Source: Kitasatospora purpeofusca (GTDB lineage: Bacteria; Actinomycetota; Actinomycetes; Streptomycetales; Streptomycetaceae). Taken from it: a stretch of 64,000 nt of DNA. How positions within the stretch are numbered: the stretch's first letter is position 1; each line of letters begins with the position of its first letter. The DNA lies in the NCBI RefSeq assembly GCF_000718025.1, contig NZ_JODS01000025.1:62001-126000 (forward strand), read 5' to 3'. The translations under genes and the position numbers were made by a program. The notes beneath the pieces are model-generated. The model did not search any database and was not told the DNA's origin. It saw only the letters and a list, made by a program, of their open reading frames with translations. This document shows positions 25,456-37,001 of the stretch, in pieces.

Positions 25456-27597
25456 TCAGCGGGCCACCAGCTGGAGCTCCGCGGACGCCTCCTCGACCAT
25501 CGCGACGCCGATCCGGCTGACCCGCACCGAGAAGGGCTCGCCGGCGACCCGCAGCCCGGTCAGCTCCAGCTCCCCGAGCGGCGCGGTACTGGCCGGGCGG
25601 ACCAGCACCCGCCCGCCGGGGACGTCCGGCCGGACGCCGGCGAGAGCGAACACCGCGTGCGCGGCCCCGGCGGACGAGACCGCGGCCGGCCGGCAGGCCC
25701 CCGGGTGCGGGACCGGCGGGGAGCCGGGCGTCCACTGCTCCCCCGCGTACATCTCGGGCAGCCGCCCGTCGAAGTGGGCCGCCGCCGCGAGCAGCCCCTC
25801 CAGCAGGGCCCCCGCCTCGTTCTCGTGGCCGGCCTCGGCGAGGCCCGCGACCGCGAGCGCGGTCTCGTGGACGCGCACCGCCCCGCTGCGGTGGCCGAGC
25901 GGGTTGAACCGGGGGGACTTGGCGCTGAGCGTGCGCAGCCCCCAGCCGCTGTCCAGCTCCGGCGCCGCCAGCCGCTGGGCGAGCAGCCTGGTCTGCTCAC
26001 GGTCCAGCAGGGTCTCGTGGCGGCCGCCGTCGACGGCGAGGCCGGGGTCGAGCAGGTGGACCAGGGAAGCGGCCACGGCGGGCAGCGGCTGCCCGCCCGG
26101 GGCGAGCCCGGCGGCCGGGCGCCCGCCGGACAGGTCGTCCACCCAGAACCGCTCGCGGAACCGACCGCGCAGGGCGGCCGCCCAGCCCCGCCACTCCTCG
26201 GCGCCGGGCCGGCCGAAGGCCGCCAGCAGCTCGGCACCGTGCAGGGCCGCCCGGTGCGCCTGGGCCTGGACCTCGGCCCTGGCCGGCACCGGGTGGGCGG
26301 CGCGCTCCTCGACCGGGCGGCTCAGGTCGGTGACGAAACCGTCCACCAGGCCCTCGCGCAGCGCGCCGAGCGCGCGCTCGGCGGCCGGGAGGAGTTCGAG
26401 GACCTCCGCCCGGGGCAGGCCCCACCGCCAGGCCTCGGCCAGCACGGTGACGAACAGCAGGGTGGCCTCGGTGGCGGTGCAGGTCGGCGGCAGCTCGGGG
26501 CCGCCGTGCCGCAGCGCGCCGGGCAGCAGCCCCTCCGGGCGGCGGCCGCCCTGGCCGGGCCCGCCCGACCCGGCGGCGGACTGCTGCTGACGACGGGCCA
26601 GCGCGCGCAGGGTGCCGGCGGCCAGCCGGGTGCCGAGCGGCAGGGTCAGCCGGGCCGCCCAGAGCGCGTCGGCCGGGGCCAGGCCGAACCGCCAGGGCGC
26701 GCCGGACGCCAGGTACAGGTCGGTCGGCCGGTCCGGGTCGGCGAACAGCAGACCGCCCAGGGAGTCCAGGGAGCGCGACACCACCAGGGCCACCCGCGGG
26801 TCGTCGCAGCGCACCTCGGGCTCGGCCCAGGGCAGCGGGACGCCGGGGCCCCGGCCGCCGGGCGGGCGCGGGGCGGGCACCGTGCTCTCCAGCTCGGCCC
26901 GGAGCTCGACCGACCAGCGCGCGCCCGGCTGGACGTCGAGGTCCCAGCGCAGCACACCGGCACCGGCCAGCACGGCGTGCGGCGAGGGCTGGGCGCTGAC
27001 CGTGGCGCTGTGCGTGGGCCCCGCCCAGCGCAGCCCCGCGGACTGGACCTGGCCGGGCAGGTCCGGGGAGCGGTGGCCGGCCGCGATCTCGGCGACCGGG
27101 CCGAGATCGGTGGAGAGCGCGATCTCCAGCGGCAGCCGGGCCGGGCGGCCGCCGGCGTTGCGCACCGTGACGGTCTCCACGCCGTCGGCGTGCCGCAGCC
27201 GCTCGACGGTGAGCGCCGGGTCCGGATCGAGGTCGCCGGGGAGGCGGACGGCGCCCAGGAAACGGGCCTGGGCCGCCGTGGTCAGGGTGCCCTGGAGCGG
27301 GAGCGGTTCGATCCCGCCGAGCCGCAGCTCCATCCGGGCCACCACCCGGACGCCGGAGCGGTAGAACCCGTGCAGGCCGTGCCCGCGCAACTGGCCGTCG
27401 GGGTCCGAGGCGGCCATCGCCGGCGCCTTCACGCACAGCACCGCGTGGTGGACCGCGGCCGGCTGCGGGCGTGGCGGCGCGGACCTGGCCGGACCACCGG
27501 TGCCGGCCGGGTGGGCCTGGTCCGGCCGGCCCGCCGGTCTCGGCGCGCCGACCACACTCTCGGCCGGTGCGGCCTGTGGCGGCCTCATCGCGGTCAC
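25456..27597 (-). CDS. Glycogen-debranching-like (amylo-alpha-1,6-glucosidase type) protein
   Basis: A protein of about 713 residues. The N-terminal half (residues about 50-260) resembles the N-terminal domain of bacterial glycogen-debranching enzymes (HHAVLCVKAP ... LHGFYRSGVRVVARMELRLGG). The C-terminal half is an alpha/alpha-toroid like GH15/GH63-type domains (WRFGLAPADALWAARLTLPL, DSGWGLRTLSAKSPRFNPLG, GAVRVHETALAVAGL, LPEMYAGEQWTPGSPPVPHP). A general acid/base pair could not be assigned with certainty. The GTG at 27595-27597 has GGAGGAGAG upstream; an ATG three codons on is the alternative. Predicted role is cytosolic polysaccharide or trehalose/glycogen turnover. Confidence 0.8.
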   Translation of the reverse strand: MTAMRPPQAAPAESVVGAPRPAGRPDQAHPAGTGGPARSAPPRPQPAAVHHAVLCVKAPAMAASDPDGQLRGHGLHGFYRSGVRVVARMELRLGGIEPLPLQGTLTTAAQARFLGAVRLPGDLDPDPALTVERLRHADGVETVTVRNAGGRPARLPLEIALSTDLGPVAEIAAGHRSPDLPGQVQSAGLRWAGPTHSATVSAQPSPHAVLAGAGVLRWDLDVQPGARWSVELRAELESTVPAPRPPGGRGPGVPLPWAEPEVRCDDPRVALVVSRSLDSLGGLLFADPDRPTDLYLASGAPWRFGLAPADALWAARLTLPLGTRLAAGTLRALARRQQQSAAGSGGPGQGGRRPEGLLPGALRHGGPELPPTCTATEATLLFVTVLAEAWRWGLPRAEVLELLPAAERALGALREGLVDGFVTDLSRPVEERAAHPVPARAEVQAQAHRAALHGAELLAAFGRPGAEEWRGWAAALRGRFRERFWVDDLSGGRPAAGLAPGGQPLPAVAASLVHLLDPGLAVDGGRHETLLDREQTRLLAQRLAAPELDSGWGLRTLSAKSPRFNPLGHRSGAVRVHETALAVAGLAEAGHENEAGALLEGLLAAAAHFDGRLPEMYAGEQWTPGSPPVPHPGACRPAAVSSAGAAHAVFALAGVRPDVPGGRVLVRPASTAPLGELELTGLRVAGEPFSVRVSRIGVAMVEEASAELQLVAR

Positions 27598-28260
27598 CGG
27601 ACTCTCCTCCCCTCGGCGGTCCGGTGGCCGGTCAGGCCGATGGGCCGCGAGCATGCTCGATCGCGTGCTGGTTCCGAACCGGCGGAATCCCCCGCCGGTC
27701 TGTGCCGTGTCTGGCCGTACCCGATGCCGGGCCGTGCCATGCGGTGCCGAGTACCCGGTCGGTACCCGCCCCGCGCCGTTGGTCCCCGGGCGTTGTCGCG
27801 CCCGGAGGCCCCTCCCCGTTGCCCGGTCGGGCCCTACGGTCCGACCGGCACCCCGCCGCCGGCCCCGGAGCCGATGTCCGGCCCCACCCTGCGGCCCGTT
27901 CCGCGCCCCGTCCGACGGCGCCGTCACCGGTGCCGGGTCGGGTCCCGGTCCGCCCCGCCCGGGGCGGTGGCGCCCGGGCGCAGGGCCCCCGGGGTCAACG
28001 CCGGAGACCGGCCACAGGTCACGCCCGCCGGGCGTCCGGGGCCCGCCCGGTGCACCGCGACCGCCTGCTGCCCGCCGGGGCTGCCGATCCGTGGTCCCGG
28101 CCCGGCCGCACGGTCCGCCGGGTGGGCGGTCGCGGGCGGCTGCCGCCGGAGGCGGCCCCGGGCCGCGGCCAGGATACGGTGCGGGGGTCGCGGGCCCGCC
28201 ACCGGCAACCCCGGGCGGAGCCGACGCGACCGCTGTGACCAGCAGAGACCGAGGAGTTGT
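27598..28260. other. Spacer between the debranching-like gene and the aminopeptidase gene
   Basis: A 663-base GC-rich divergent spacer. It contains a perfect inverted repeat GTACC-CGGTC-GGTAC at 27751-27765 and several short CCGTGCC-type repeats, but no gene with a ribosome-binding site. Both flanking promoters must lie here; none could be read with confidence. Confidence 0.5.
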
Positions 28261-29577
28261 ATGTCGACCGCCAGCCGGCTGCCCGGGATTGCCTTCACCG
28301 AGCACGTCTTCCAGGTGCCGCTCGACCACGCCGCCCCGCAGGGCGAGCAGATCGAGGTGTACGCCCGTGAGGTGGTGGCCTCGGGCCGGACCGGGGACAC
28401 CGACCTGCCCTGGCTGCTGTTCCTCCAGGGCGGACCGGGGGGCAAGGCCGGCCGGCCGCTCGGCCGGGACGGCTGGCTGGAGCGCGCGCTCGACGACCAC
28501 CGGGTGCTCCTGCTCGACCAGCGCGGCACCGGGCGGTCCACACCCGCCACCCGGCAGACGCTGGCCCGCCGGGGCGGGGCCAAGGAGCAGGCGGAGTACC
28601 TGGCGCACTTCCGGGCCGACTCGATCGTGCGGGACGCCGAACTGATCCGCCACCGGCTGCTCGGCGGGGACCGCCGCTGGAGCGTGCTCGGTCAGAGCTT
28701 CGGCGGCTTCTGCACCCTCACCTACCTCTCGATCGCTCCCGAGGGACTGGACCGGGCCTTCGTCACCGGCGGCCTGGCCGGTCTGCGCAGCTCCGCCGCC
28801 GACGTCTACCGGGCCGCGTACCCGCGGGTCGTCGGCAAGAACGAGGGCCACTACGCGAGGTTCCCGCAGGACGTCGACGCGGTGCGGCGGATCGCCGGGC
28901 ACCTCGCCGCGACCCCGGCCACCCTGCCCGACGGCGGGCTGCTCACCGTCGAGGCGTTCCAGGCCCTCGGGATGCTGCTCGGCACCGGGAGCGGCTCCGG
29001 GACCCTCCACTACCTGCTGGAGGAGGCCTGGGTGGAGGGCGTCGAGGGCCCCGAACTCTCCGACACCTTCCTCGCCGGCGCCCAGGCGCAGCTCTCCTTC
29101 GCCCAGGGCCCGCTCTACGCCGTCCTGCACGAGTCGATCTACGGCCAGCACTCGGTGGACCCGGCCGGGACCGCCTGGGCGGCCGAGCGGGTGCGCGCGG
29201 AGTTCCCGGAGTTCGACGCCCGCGCCGCGCTGGAGTCGGGCGCGCCGGTGCTGTTCACCGGGGAGATGATCTACCCCTGGGTGTTCGACACCGACCCGGC
29301 GCTGCGCCCGCTGAAGGAGACCGCGGAACTGCTCGCCGCCCGCACCGACTGGCCGGACCTGTACGACCCGGCCGCACTCGCCGCCAACGAGGTGCCGGTG
29401 TTCGCGGCGGTCTACCACGACGACATGTACGTCGACACCGCCGACTCGCTGGAGACCGCGCGGGCCGTGCGGGGGGTGCGGACCTGGATCACCAACGAGT
29501 GGGAGCACGACGGCCTCCGGGTCAGCGGCGGCAAGGTACTGGACCGGCTGATCGCGATGGCGCGCGGCGAGGTGTAG
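28261..29577 (+). CDS. Alpha/beta hydrolase, prolyl aminopeptidase type (S33)
   Basis: A 438-residue cytosolic hydrolase that removes N-terminal proline or similar residues from peptides. Signatures: LFLQGGPGGKAGRP (oxyanion motif), LLLDQRGTGRSTP, the nucleophile elbow VLGQSFGGF near 146, an Asp in the DDMYVDT region near 390, and a C-terminal His in NEWEHDGLRVSG. The length and cap region fit the larger proline iminopeptidases of streptomycetes. The ATG is preceded by GAGGAG. The gene is monocistronic. Confidence 0.92.
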   Translation: MSTASRLPGIAFTEHVFQVPLDHAAPQGEQIEVYAREVVASGRTGDTDLPWLLFLQGGPGGKAGRPLGRDGWLERALDDHRVLLLDQRGTGRSTPATRQTLARRGGAKEQAEYLAHFRADSIVRDAELIRHRLLGGDRRWSVLGQSFGGFCTLTYLSIAPEGLDRAFVTGGLAGLRSSAADVYRAAYPRVVGKNEGHYARFPQDVDAVRRIAGHLAATPATLPDGGLLTVEAFQALGMLLGTGSGSGTLHYLLEEAWVEGVEGPELSDTFLAGAQAQLSFAQGPLYAVLHESIYGQHSVDPAGTAWAAERVRAEFPEFDARAALESGAPVLFTGEMIYPWVFDTDPALRPLKETAELLAARTDWPDLYDPAALAANEVPVFAAVYHDDMYVDTADSLETARAVRGVRTWITNEWEHDGLRVSGGKVLDRLIAMARGEV

Positions 29578-29734
29578 CGCGCCCGCGCCCCGGGCCGCCC
29601 GGCGGCTCCCCGGCCGACCGTCGGGACGGCGGTCGAGGCGGCCGGCCGGACGACCGGGGCGCCGGCCCGGCGGCCGGTCGGGGGCGCGGCACCGGAGGAG
29701 GCAGTCGACGGACCCGGCCGGGCCGCCGCGGAGG

Positions 29735-31375
29735 TCACCGGGCACGGCTCTGCCCCCGCTCCGCCCCGCACGCGCCCCGGCGGCGTCGGCCCCCGGGCGG
29801 GACGGCCGCCGCCCTGGGCGCCGGACCGGGGACCCGTGCCCGGCAGAGCCCGCCCCCGGCGCTCCGGGCGGTCCCCGAAATCCCCTCCGGCCGCCCGGCA
29901 CCGTGCCTCTCGACACCGTCCGGCCCGGCCGGGTGGCCGGGAGGCTCCGCCGTGTCGTTGCTGTCATTGCTGTCGGTGCTGTCGGCGGTGCGGGAGCCGG
30001 ACCCCGGCGGGGTGTCGACGGACGGGGTGTCGACGGACGGTGAGCCCGCCACCGGGCGGCCGCGCCGCCGCCGGCCCCGACGGGCCTTCCCCCGTGCCGG
30101 AGCTCCCGCCCCCGCGCCACCGGGCCCGGGCTCCGCCGCTCCTCCCCCGGCCGGATCGGGGCCGGGTCCGGGCGCACCACCGAGGTCCGGCCCGGGGGAC
30201 GGGTCCGGAGCCGCCTCCCGCTCCGCCGCGGCCGCCGCCGCCTCGCTCTCCGCCCGCTCCCGCTCGGTGCGGCGGTGGCGCTCCTCCTCGATGCTCGCCA
30301 GCAGCACCTCCGGCGCGAACCCGCCGTTCATCGACTCGTAGAGCAACTGCGCGAGCAGGTAGCCCGGGGCGCGGCGGAGCGTGTGGCCGAGCACCACCCG
30401 CGCGGTCGCGGCGTCCCCCGCGACCCACGACACCCAGGCCAGCAGGGTGAGCGGCGGGGCGGCGAGGCGCTCGTGGGGCGCGACGCAGCGGGTGGCCAGG
30501 AAGCCCCAGAGCCGCCGGGTGGGGGCGAGCTCGGCCGGCCGGGCGTACTCGGCGGCGCGGTCCCGCAGGACCCGGTCCTGGAGCGCCAGCAGCAGCCGGG
30601 CCGCCCGGTCGTCGTCGAGCGAGACGGCTCCGGCCATGAACTCGGCGACGGCCGTGTCGATCAGCCGGGCGCCCTCCCTCCGGTCGAGCGGCCGCCGCCC
30701 GCCCGGGGCGGCTCCCGGACCGACCCCGGCCCGGGCCAGGGCCGCCCGCGCGGACTCGGCCCCGGGCGGGCCGATCGGGGCCAGCCCGGCCAGGATCTCC
30801 TTGCGGCTGCCGCGCGGCGCCAGTCCGGCGACGGTCGCCGCGACCGCGACCGGGCCGGGGGCGGGCTCGCGCCGGATCGGGTGTCCCCCCGGTCGGCAGC
30901 AGCCCTCCCGGGTGCAGAGGTAGGACCACCAGCGGCCCGCCGAGACGCAGAGCGACTCCTTGACCCGCACGCCCCGGCTCTCGAAGGCCTGCCGCAGGCG
31001 CTCGGCGAGCGGCCGCAACCGCTCCTCCACCAGCGGGCCGTGCTCCCGGCCCGGCCCCCGCACGGCCGGATCCTGGCAGAGGTAGAGCAGCACCTGGACC
31101 GGCCGCTGCGCCTCCCGCTCGGAGAGCCGGACCATGAGGTCCGCCGTCTCCTCCGCGGCGGACGGCCACTCGGCCGCGGACTCGGGGATGTCCAGCCGGA
31201 TCACCCCGCCCTGGTGCAGGCCGGGCGGCTGCAGTCCGACGGCGACGATGCTGTCGTCCGGGAAGAAGCCGAGGAGGTAGGGCAGCGCCTCGGCCATGTC
31301 GGCCGGGCCCCGCATGGTGAGCGAACGGCCACCGGGACCGTCGCCGAAGGGAAGCGCGATGTGTTCTTCGGTCAT
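29735..31375 (-). CDS. DUF4192 domain protein
   Basis: A 546-residue protein. Residues 1-380 are the DUF4192 region common in actinobacteria (MRGPADMAEALPYLLGFFPD, DSIVAVGL at the start; WWSYLCTREGCCRPGGHPI near 165; LLAWVSWVAGDAATARVVLG near 330). The rest is low-complexity, Pro/Gly/Arg-rich, with a duplicated PSVDT and an Asp/Ser/Asn run. No catalytic residues can be named; the conserved DDS and cysteine-containing block are the most constrained parts. It is divergent from recQ, and such genes often neighbour it in this group. The last 150 residues may not be conserved. Confidence 0.8.
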   Translation of the reverse strand: MTEEHIALPFGDGPGGRSLTMRGPADMAEALPYLLGFFPDDSIVAVGLQPPGLHQGGVIRLDIPESAAEWPSAAEETADLMVRLSEREAQRPVQVLLYLCQDPAVRGPGREHGPLVEERLRPLAERLRQAFESRGVRVKESLCVSAGRWWSYLCTREGCCRPGGHPIRREPAPGPVAVAATVAGLAPRGSRKEILAGLAPIGPPGAESARAALARAGVGPGAAPGGRRPLDRREGARLIDTAVAEFMAGAVSLDDDRAARLLLALQDRVLRDRAAEYARPAELAPTRRLWGFLATRCVAPHERLAAPPLTLLAWVSWVAGDAATARVVLGHTLRRAPGYLLAQLLYESMNGGFAPEVLLASIEEERHRRTERERAESEAAAAAAEREAAPDPSPGPDLGGAPGPGPDPAGGGAAEPGPGGAGAGAPARGKARRGRRRRGRPVAGSPSVDTPSVDTPPGSGSRTADSTDSNDSNDTAEPPGHPAGPDGVERHGAGRPEGISGTARSAGGGLCRARVPGPAPRAAAVPPGGRRRRGACGAERGQSRAR

Positions 31376-31427
31376 GGCCCGAAGGCTGTCCCAATTTCCC
31401 GGGACCCTCGGAAAATTCTTCGGAATC

Positions 31428-31453
31428 TGTGGATAAACCCGGCCTGTGAATAA
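31428..31453. promoter_or_regulatory. Two DnaA-box-like sequences upstream of recQ
   Basis: TGTGGATAA (31428-31436) is the exact complement of TTATCCACA, the Escherichia coli DnaA box, and TGTGAATAA (31445-31453) differs by one base. They are in the same orientation 17 bp apart, in an AT-richer part of the DUF4192/recQ spacer. Streptomyces DnaA prefers TTGTCCACA but tolerates this variant. Control of recQ by replication initiator is possible; chance occurrence is not excluded. Confidence 0.4.
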
Positions 31454-31597
31454 CTCCTCCCTCGTTCGGCGTACGGTCGCCCCACTCTCCCGAGGGAAAA
31501 ATGACGGCCGTTCAGCAGAAGAACGGATGAAATACCTCCGGACTTCGCCCGCTCCTCGCCCACCGCCGTTCGCCCCCTGTCGGTCCCACGGGGTTTC

Positions 31598-33805
<2,208 letters not shown>

Positions 33806-34226
33806 CGGAGGGCGTCGTCCCCGCTCCGGCGCCGGTCCGGCGCGGGCACCGGAACAACCGGGGAGGAGGAACGGCGGGAGAACGGAAACAGCACGAGGAC
33901 GGACCGGCGGCGGCGCCGGAACCGGCGGGATCCGCAGGACGGATCAACGGGACACCGTCACGGGAAAGGAGGAACGGAGGTGGCGGAGATGCTTCGGAGC
34001 GCGCTGCGCCACGGTCGGATCCCGGTCCGGAGGCGTCCTGGCCGGTTTCGCGCGACCGTGGAATATATCCGGCAGAACGTTGGCTTTCGGGCGGCGTTCA
34101 TCATTTCATCATTGCCGCTCCACCCCTCCTACCCTGAGAATTGGACCGTACCCGGAGCCCAGTCCCATGGACGGTGCCTTCGGCGTACGCATGCACCCGC
34201 GCGCCCGTGGGTCGGGAAGGAGGATC
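33806..34226. other. Spacer between recQ and the next gene
   Basis: A 421-base region. AAAGGAGG at 33965 followed by a GTG at 33980 opens a frame that runs into the next gene out of phase; it looks like chance coding. Around 34060-34140 the sequence becomes AT-richer and probably holds the promoter of the gene starting at 34227. Confidence 0.45.
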
Positions 34227-34943
34227 GTGATCAGCGGCATCGACCGAGGTCAGTATCCCCTCGCCCGGAGCTCGTCGCCCAGACGGATGCTCGACCTGGA
34301 GGCCTGGGCGGAATCGGGGATCCCGCTGCTCCGCGAGCCCCGCGACTTCGTACTGGAGCTGCACCAACGGCACCTGCCGCAGCCGGGCACGGTCGTGGTC
34401 GCCGTCCTGGACCCCGAGCACCGGGTGACCGCCTCGGCCTCCTTCGCCCCCTGGCCGCACGATGCGGACGGCTGGCAGCACCGCAACGCGATCCTCACCC
34501 ACCTGCGCCAGGTCACCCCGCACGACCTGCGCCTGCCCAGCCCGGCCCGGACGGCCGTGCTGCTGCGCTGCCGCGAGGGCGCGGCCGGCTGGACGGAGCA
34601 GGACGGTGCGTGGATGTGGGCCCTGCGGGACGCCGCCACCCTGCACGGGCTGCGCTGCGGAGCGTACGTGGCGCTGACCCCGGCCGGCTGGCAGATCCTC
34701 GGGGACGGGCGGAGCGGCCGCAATCCGCACGCGGGTTCGTGGGCGGAAGGTCCGGTCCACACCGTGACCGAGCTGCCGCCGCGCACGGCGCTGGAGGGTT
34801 CGCACAGCCAGCGGCCCCTGCGGTCGGCACCCGAGCGGCCGCAGCGCGGCGACCGGACCCAGCGGTCCCGTCAGGGCGACCGCCCGTGGACGCCCGCCCG
34901 GGTCACGGCGATCGAACCGGCCCGGCGCACCGGCACCCGCTGA
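34227..34943 (+). CDS. Uncharacterised actinobacterial protein
   Basis: A 238-residue protein of no recognised family. The GTG at 34227 is chosen for its excellent GGAAGGAGG ribosome-binding site; ATG codons at 34167 and 34191 would lengthen it by 12-20 residues. Residues 1-175 look globular and contain DRGQYPLARSSSPRRMLDLE, GTVVVAVLDPEHRVTASASF and HHLR-type segments; residues 180-238 are Arg/Gln/Pro-rich and probably disordered. No signal peptide or membrane segment is present. It stands alone between recQ and a convergent uncharacterised gene. Confidence 0.75.
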   Translation: MISGIDRGQYPLARSSSPRRMLDLEAWAESGIPLLREPRDFVLELHQRHLPQPGTVVVAVLDPEHRVTASASFAPWPHDADGWQHRNAILTHLRQVTPHDLRLPSPARTAVLLRCREGAAGWTEQDGAWMWALRDAATLHGLRCGAYVALTPAGWQILGDGRSGRNPHAGSWAEGPVHTVTELPPRTALEGSHSQRPLRSAPERPQRGDRTQRSRQGDRPWTPARVTAIEPARRTGTR

Positions 34944-35319
34944 CCGGACGGCCTCCCGTCCGCGGTCCGTGACGGCGGACGCCGGTCCGGCACGCGCCGG
35001 CTGCGGCGCGCCTCGGCTCCGACACGCCCCGGCTCCGGCACGCCCCGGCTCCGGCACACGTCGCCGCCCTGCCGGTCGGGCTTCCCGCACCCCTGCCCTC
35101 CACCCGCCCCTCCGCGGCTCCGCGCACTCCCGGCCCCGGGCATGCCGAAGCCCGGCACCCACGGGGCACCGGGCCGGGACGGAACAGGACGGGGAGGACG
35201 GGGAGAAAGGGACCGGAACAGGACTGGACGGAGCCGTGGCCGGGGTCGTCGACCGGGCCGGGAGGCCGGAACCGCGAGGGCCGAAGGGCCCCCGCGGGTC
35301 GCGGATCCCGGCGTGGGTC
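34944..35319. other. Convergent spacer with short tandem repeats
   Basis: A 376-base GC-rich stretch between convergent genes. A 16-bp unit beginning CACGCCCCGGCTCCGG is repeated twice at 35023-35054 with degenerate copies either side. Besides the terminator listed separately, nothing functional is seen. Confidence 0.55.
35272..35297. terminator. Hairpin between convergent genes
   Basis: CCGCG-A-GGGCC pairs with GGCCC-C-CGCGG around a GAAG loop, 23 bases beyond the stop of the minus-strand gene. Confidence 0.75.
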
Positions 35320-36030
35320 TCAGGCCGGCAGAACGCGCGGAGCGGGTGCGCCGACGGCGGCGAGCGCCGTACCGGCGACCGCCGGGTCGGCGCCGCCGCA
35401 GACCACCAGCAGCTCCTCCGCGTGCCGCAGCGCCTTGGCGTACGCCGTCGCGGCACGCTCGGCCGAACCGCCGTTGACGACCAGTACGACCACCGGTCGG
35501 CGGACCGGGCGGGTCAGCTCCGCGTCGGCGTAGAAGACGTCGCCGCCCTCGGTGAGTTGCGCCCAGTAGCGCTCCTCGCCGAAGGACAGTTCGTGCTGCT
35601 GCCACGGGTGCGCCGCGCCGACGGTCAGCACCAGGACGGCGCCGGGCTCGCGGCCGGCGTCCAGCAACTGGTCGACGGTCTCGTCGGCGCGGTCCAGCGC
35701 CGCCGACCGACTGGCGGGGACGTGCCGGACCTCGACCGACGCCGGTTGCGGCGCGGATCGGGGACCGGGCTTGGGGATCGGGCTCGGCCGCGGCGACGGC
35801 CCCGGACGATCCGCACGCGCGCTCGTCGAACGCGGCCGAGCCGCCCGCGGCGGTGCGGGGCGGGGCCCCGGCACCTGGACCGGCGCGGGGCCGGCGGCCG
35901 ACGGTACGACGGGGGTCGCGCCGCCGATGGCCGGCGCGTGGAGGGCTTGTGCGTCCGACTCGCGGGGACTGGGAACGCCGGGGCCCGGGAGGCTCTCGTT
36001 GATCTCCGGCTCCTCGGGGAAGACAGGCAT
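35320..36030 (-). CDS. Uncharacterised protein with Pro-rich N-terminus
   Basis: A 236-residue protein without a recognised family. It begins MPVFPEEPEINESLPGPG, continues through a Pro/Arg/Ser-rich linker to about residue 100, and ends in an alpha/beta domain (ETVDQLLDAGREPGAVLVLT, WQQHELSFGEERYWAQLTEG, RPVVVLVVNGGSAERAATAY, KALRHAEELLVVCG). The C-terminal domain could bind a nucleotide or partner protein, but no motif proves it. A TAGATA hexamer lies seven bases before the ATG, so the mRNA may be leaderless; an upstream ATG at 36079-36081 would add 17 residues. RNase HII lies 100 bases upstream on the same strand. Confidence 0.65.
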   Translation of the reverse strand: MPVFPEEPEINESLPGPGVPSPRESDAQALHAPAIGGATPVVPSAAGPAPVQVPGPRPAPPRAARPRSTSARADRPGPSPRPSPIPKPGPRSAPQPASVEVRHVPASRSAALDRADETVDQLLDAGREPGAVLVLTVGAAHPWQQHELSFGEERYWAQLTEGGDVFYADAELTRPVRRPVVVLVVNGGSAERAATAYAKALRHAEELLVVCGGADPAVAGTALAAVGAPAPRVLPA

Positions 36031-36130
36031 ACCCGGATATCTATCAAATGCCGGTCGAACGCGCACGGGCGCCCCACCCATTGGTCACCACGAGCCCTAC
36101 GATCCGCGGTCGAAATATCCCGACGTAGTG

Positions 36131-36841
36131 TCAGAAACCGAGCGCGAGCTGCTCCCCGGCGGACTCGGCGGAGACCGTTCCGGCGGGGCCGGGCACCACC
36201 CGGATCCGCTTCAGATGACGCCACTTGGGCAGCGCGTCCAGATAGGACCAGGAGAGGCGGTGGTGTTCGGTCGGCCCGAGCTCCTCCAGTGCGGCCCGGT
36301 GGACCGGGGAGGGGTAGCCGGCGTTGTCGCCGAAGGCGTACTCGGGGTGTTCCTCGCCGAGTTCGGCCATCATGCCGTCGCGGTGGACCTTGGCGAGCAC
36401 GGAGGCGGCGGCCACGCAGATGCACGACTGGTCGCCCTTGATCACCGTGCGCACCTGCCAGGGACCGCCGAGGTAGTCGTGCTTGCCGTCCAGGATCACC
36501 GCGTCCGGCTCCACCGGCAGCGCCTCCAGCGCGCGCACGGCGGCCAGCCGCAGCGCGGCCGTCATCCCGAGCTCGTCGCACTCCGAGGCGGAGGCGTGAC
36601 CGAGGGCGTACGCGTTGACCCAGTCGGCGAGGACGGGTGCGAGTGCCTCACGGCGGAGCTGGGTGAGCAGCTTGGAGTCGGTCAGCCCCTCGGGGGGCCG
36701 GCGCAGGCCGGTGACGGCCGCGCCCACGGTGACCGGACCGGCCCAGGCACCACGTCCGACCTCGTCGAGGCCGACCACGATCTTGGCGCCGGCCCGGCGC
36801 AGCGAGCGCTCGACGGAGTGCGTCGGCGGGACGATGGGCAT
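36131..36841 (-). CDS. rnhB: Ribonuclease HII
   Basis: A 236-residue cytosolic endonuclease that cuts RNA in RNA/DNA hybrids and at single ribonucleotides in DNA. The catalytic DEDD set is visible: D and E in IVVGLDEVGRGAWAGP (near 25), D in VILDGKHDYL near 117, and D near 185-190 in the C-terminal part; the SKLL motif after GLTD and the conserved AAASVLAKVHRD near 145-155 are also present. Length is normal for the family. It is transcribed towards the uncharacterised gene at 35.3 kb. Confidence 0.95.
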   Translation of the reverse strand: MPIVPPTHSVERSLRRAGAKIVVGLDEVGRGAWAGPVTVGAAVTGLRRPPEGLTDSKLLTQLRREALAPVLADWVNAYALGHASASECDELGMTAALRLAAVRALEALPVEPDAVILDGKHDYLGGPWQVRTVIKGDQSCICVAAASVLAKVHRDGMMAELGEEHPEYAFGDNAGYPSPVHRAALEELGPTEHHRLSWSYLDALPKWRHLKRIRVVPGPAGTVSAESAGEQLALGF

Positions 36842-36921
36842 GAGAGGGGTCCGTTCAGCTGGTCGGACTCCAGCCTAAGCCACCCGCCCGCACCCCCGAC
36901 CGGCCCGAGCCCCGCCCCCGA

Positions 36922-36966
36922 CTCCCGCCCCGCCCCACCTCGGACGACGACCGGGCGGGGCGGGAG
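36922..36966 (-). terminator. Hairpin terminator of the TetR gene
   Basis: CTCCCGCCCCGCCC (36922-36935) pairs perfectly with 36953-36966; it starts 36 bases beyond the TetR stop. Confidence 0.8.
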
Positions 36967-37001
36967 GAAGGGCCGGGCAGGAGACCGCCCCGGCCTCCCC
37001 C

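Noticed and set aside
25270..28260. Plus-strand open frame running from 25270 into the prolyl aminopeptidase gene
   Set aside because: It lies antisense to the debranching-like gene; the real aminopeptidase start at 28261 has its own ribosome-binding site.
33980..34972. Open frame starting at GTG 33980 with AAAGGAGG upstream
   Set aside because: It runs out of phase across a better-supported gene with its own strong ribosome-binding site and shows no recognisable protein pattern.
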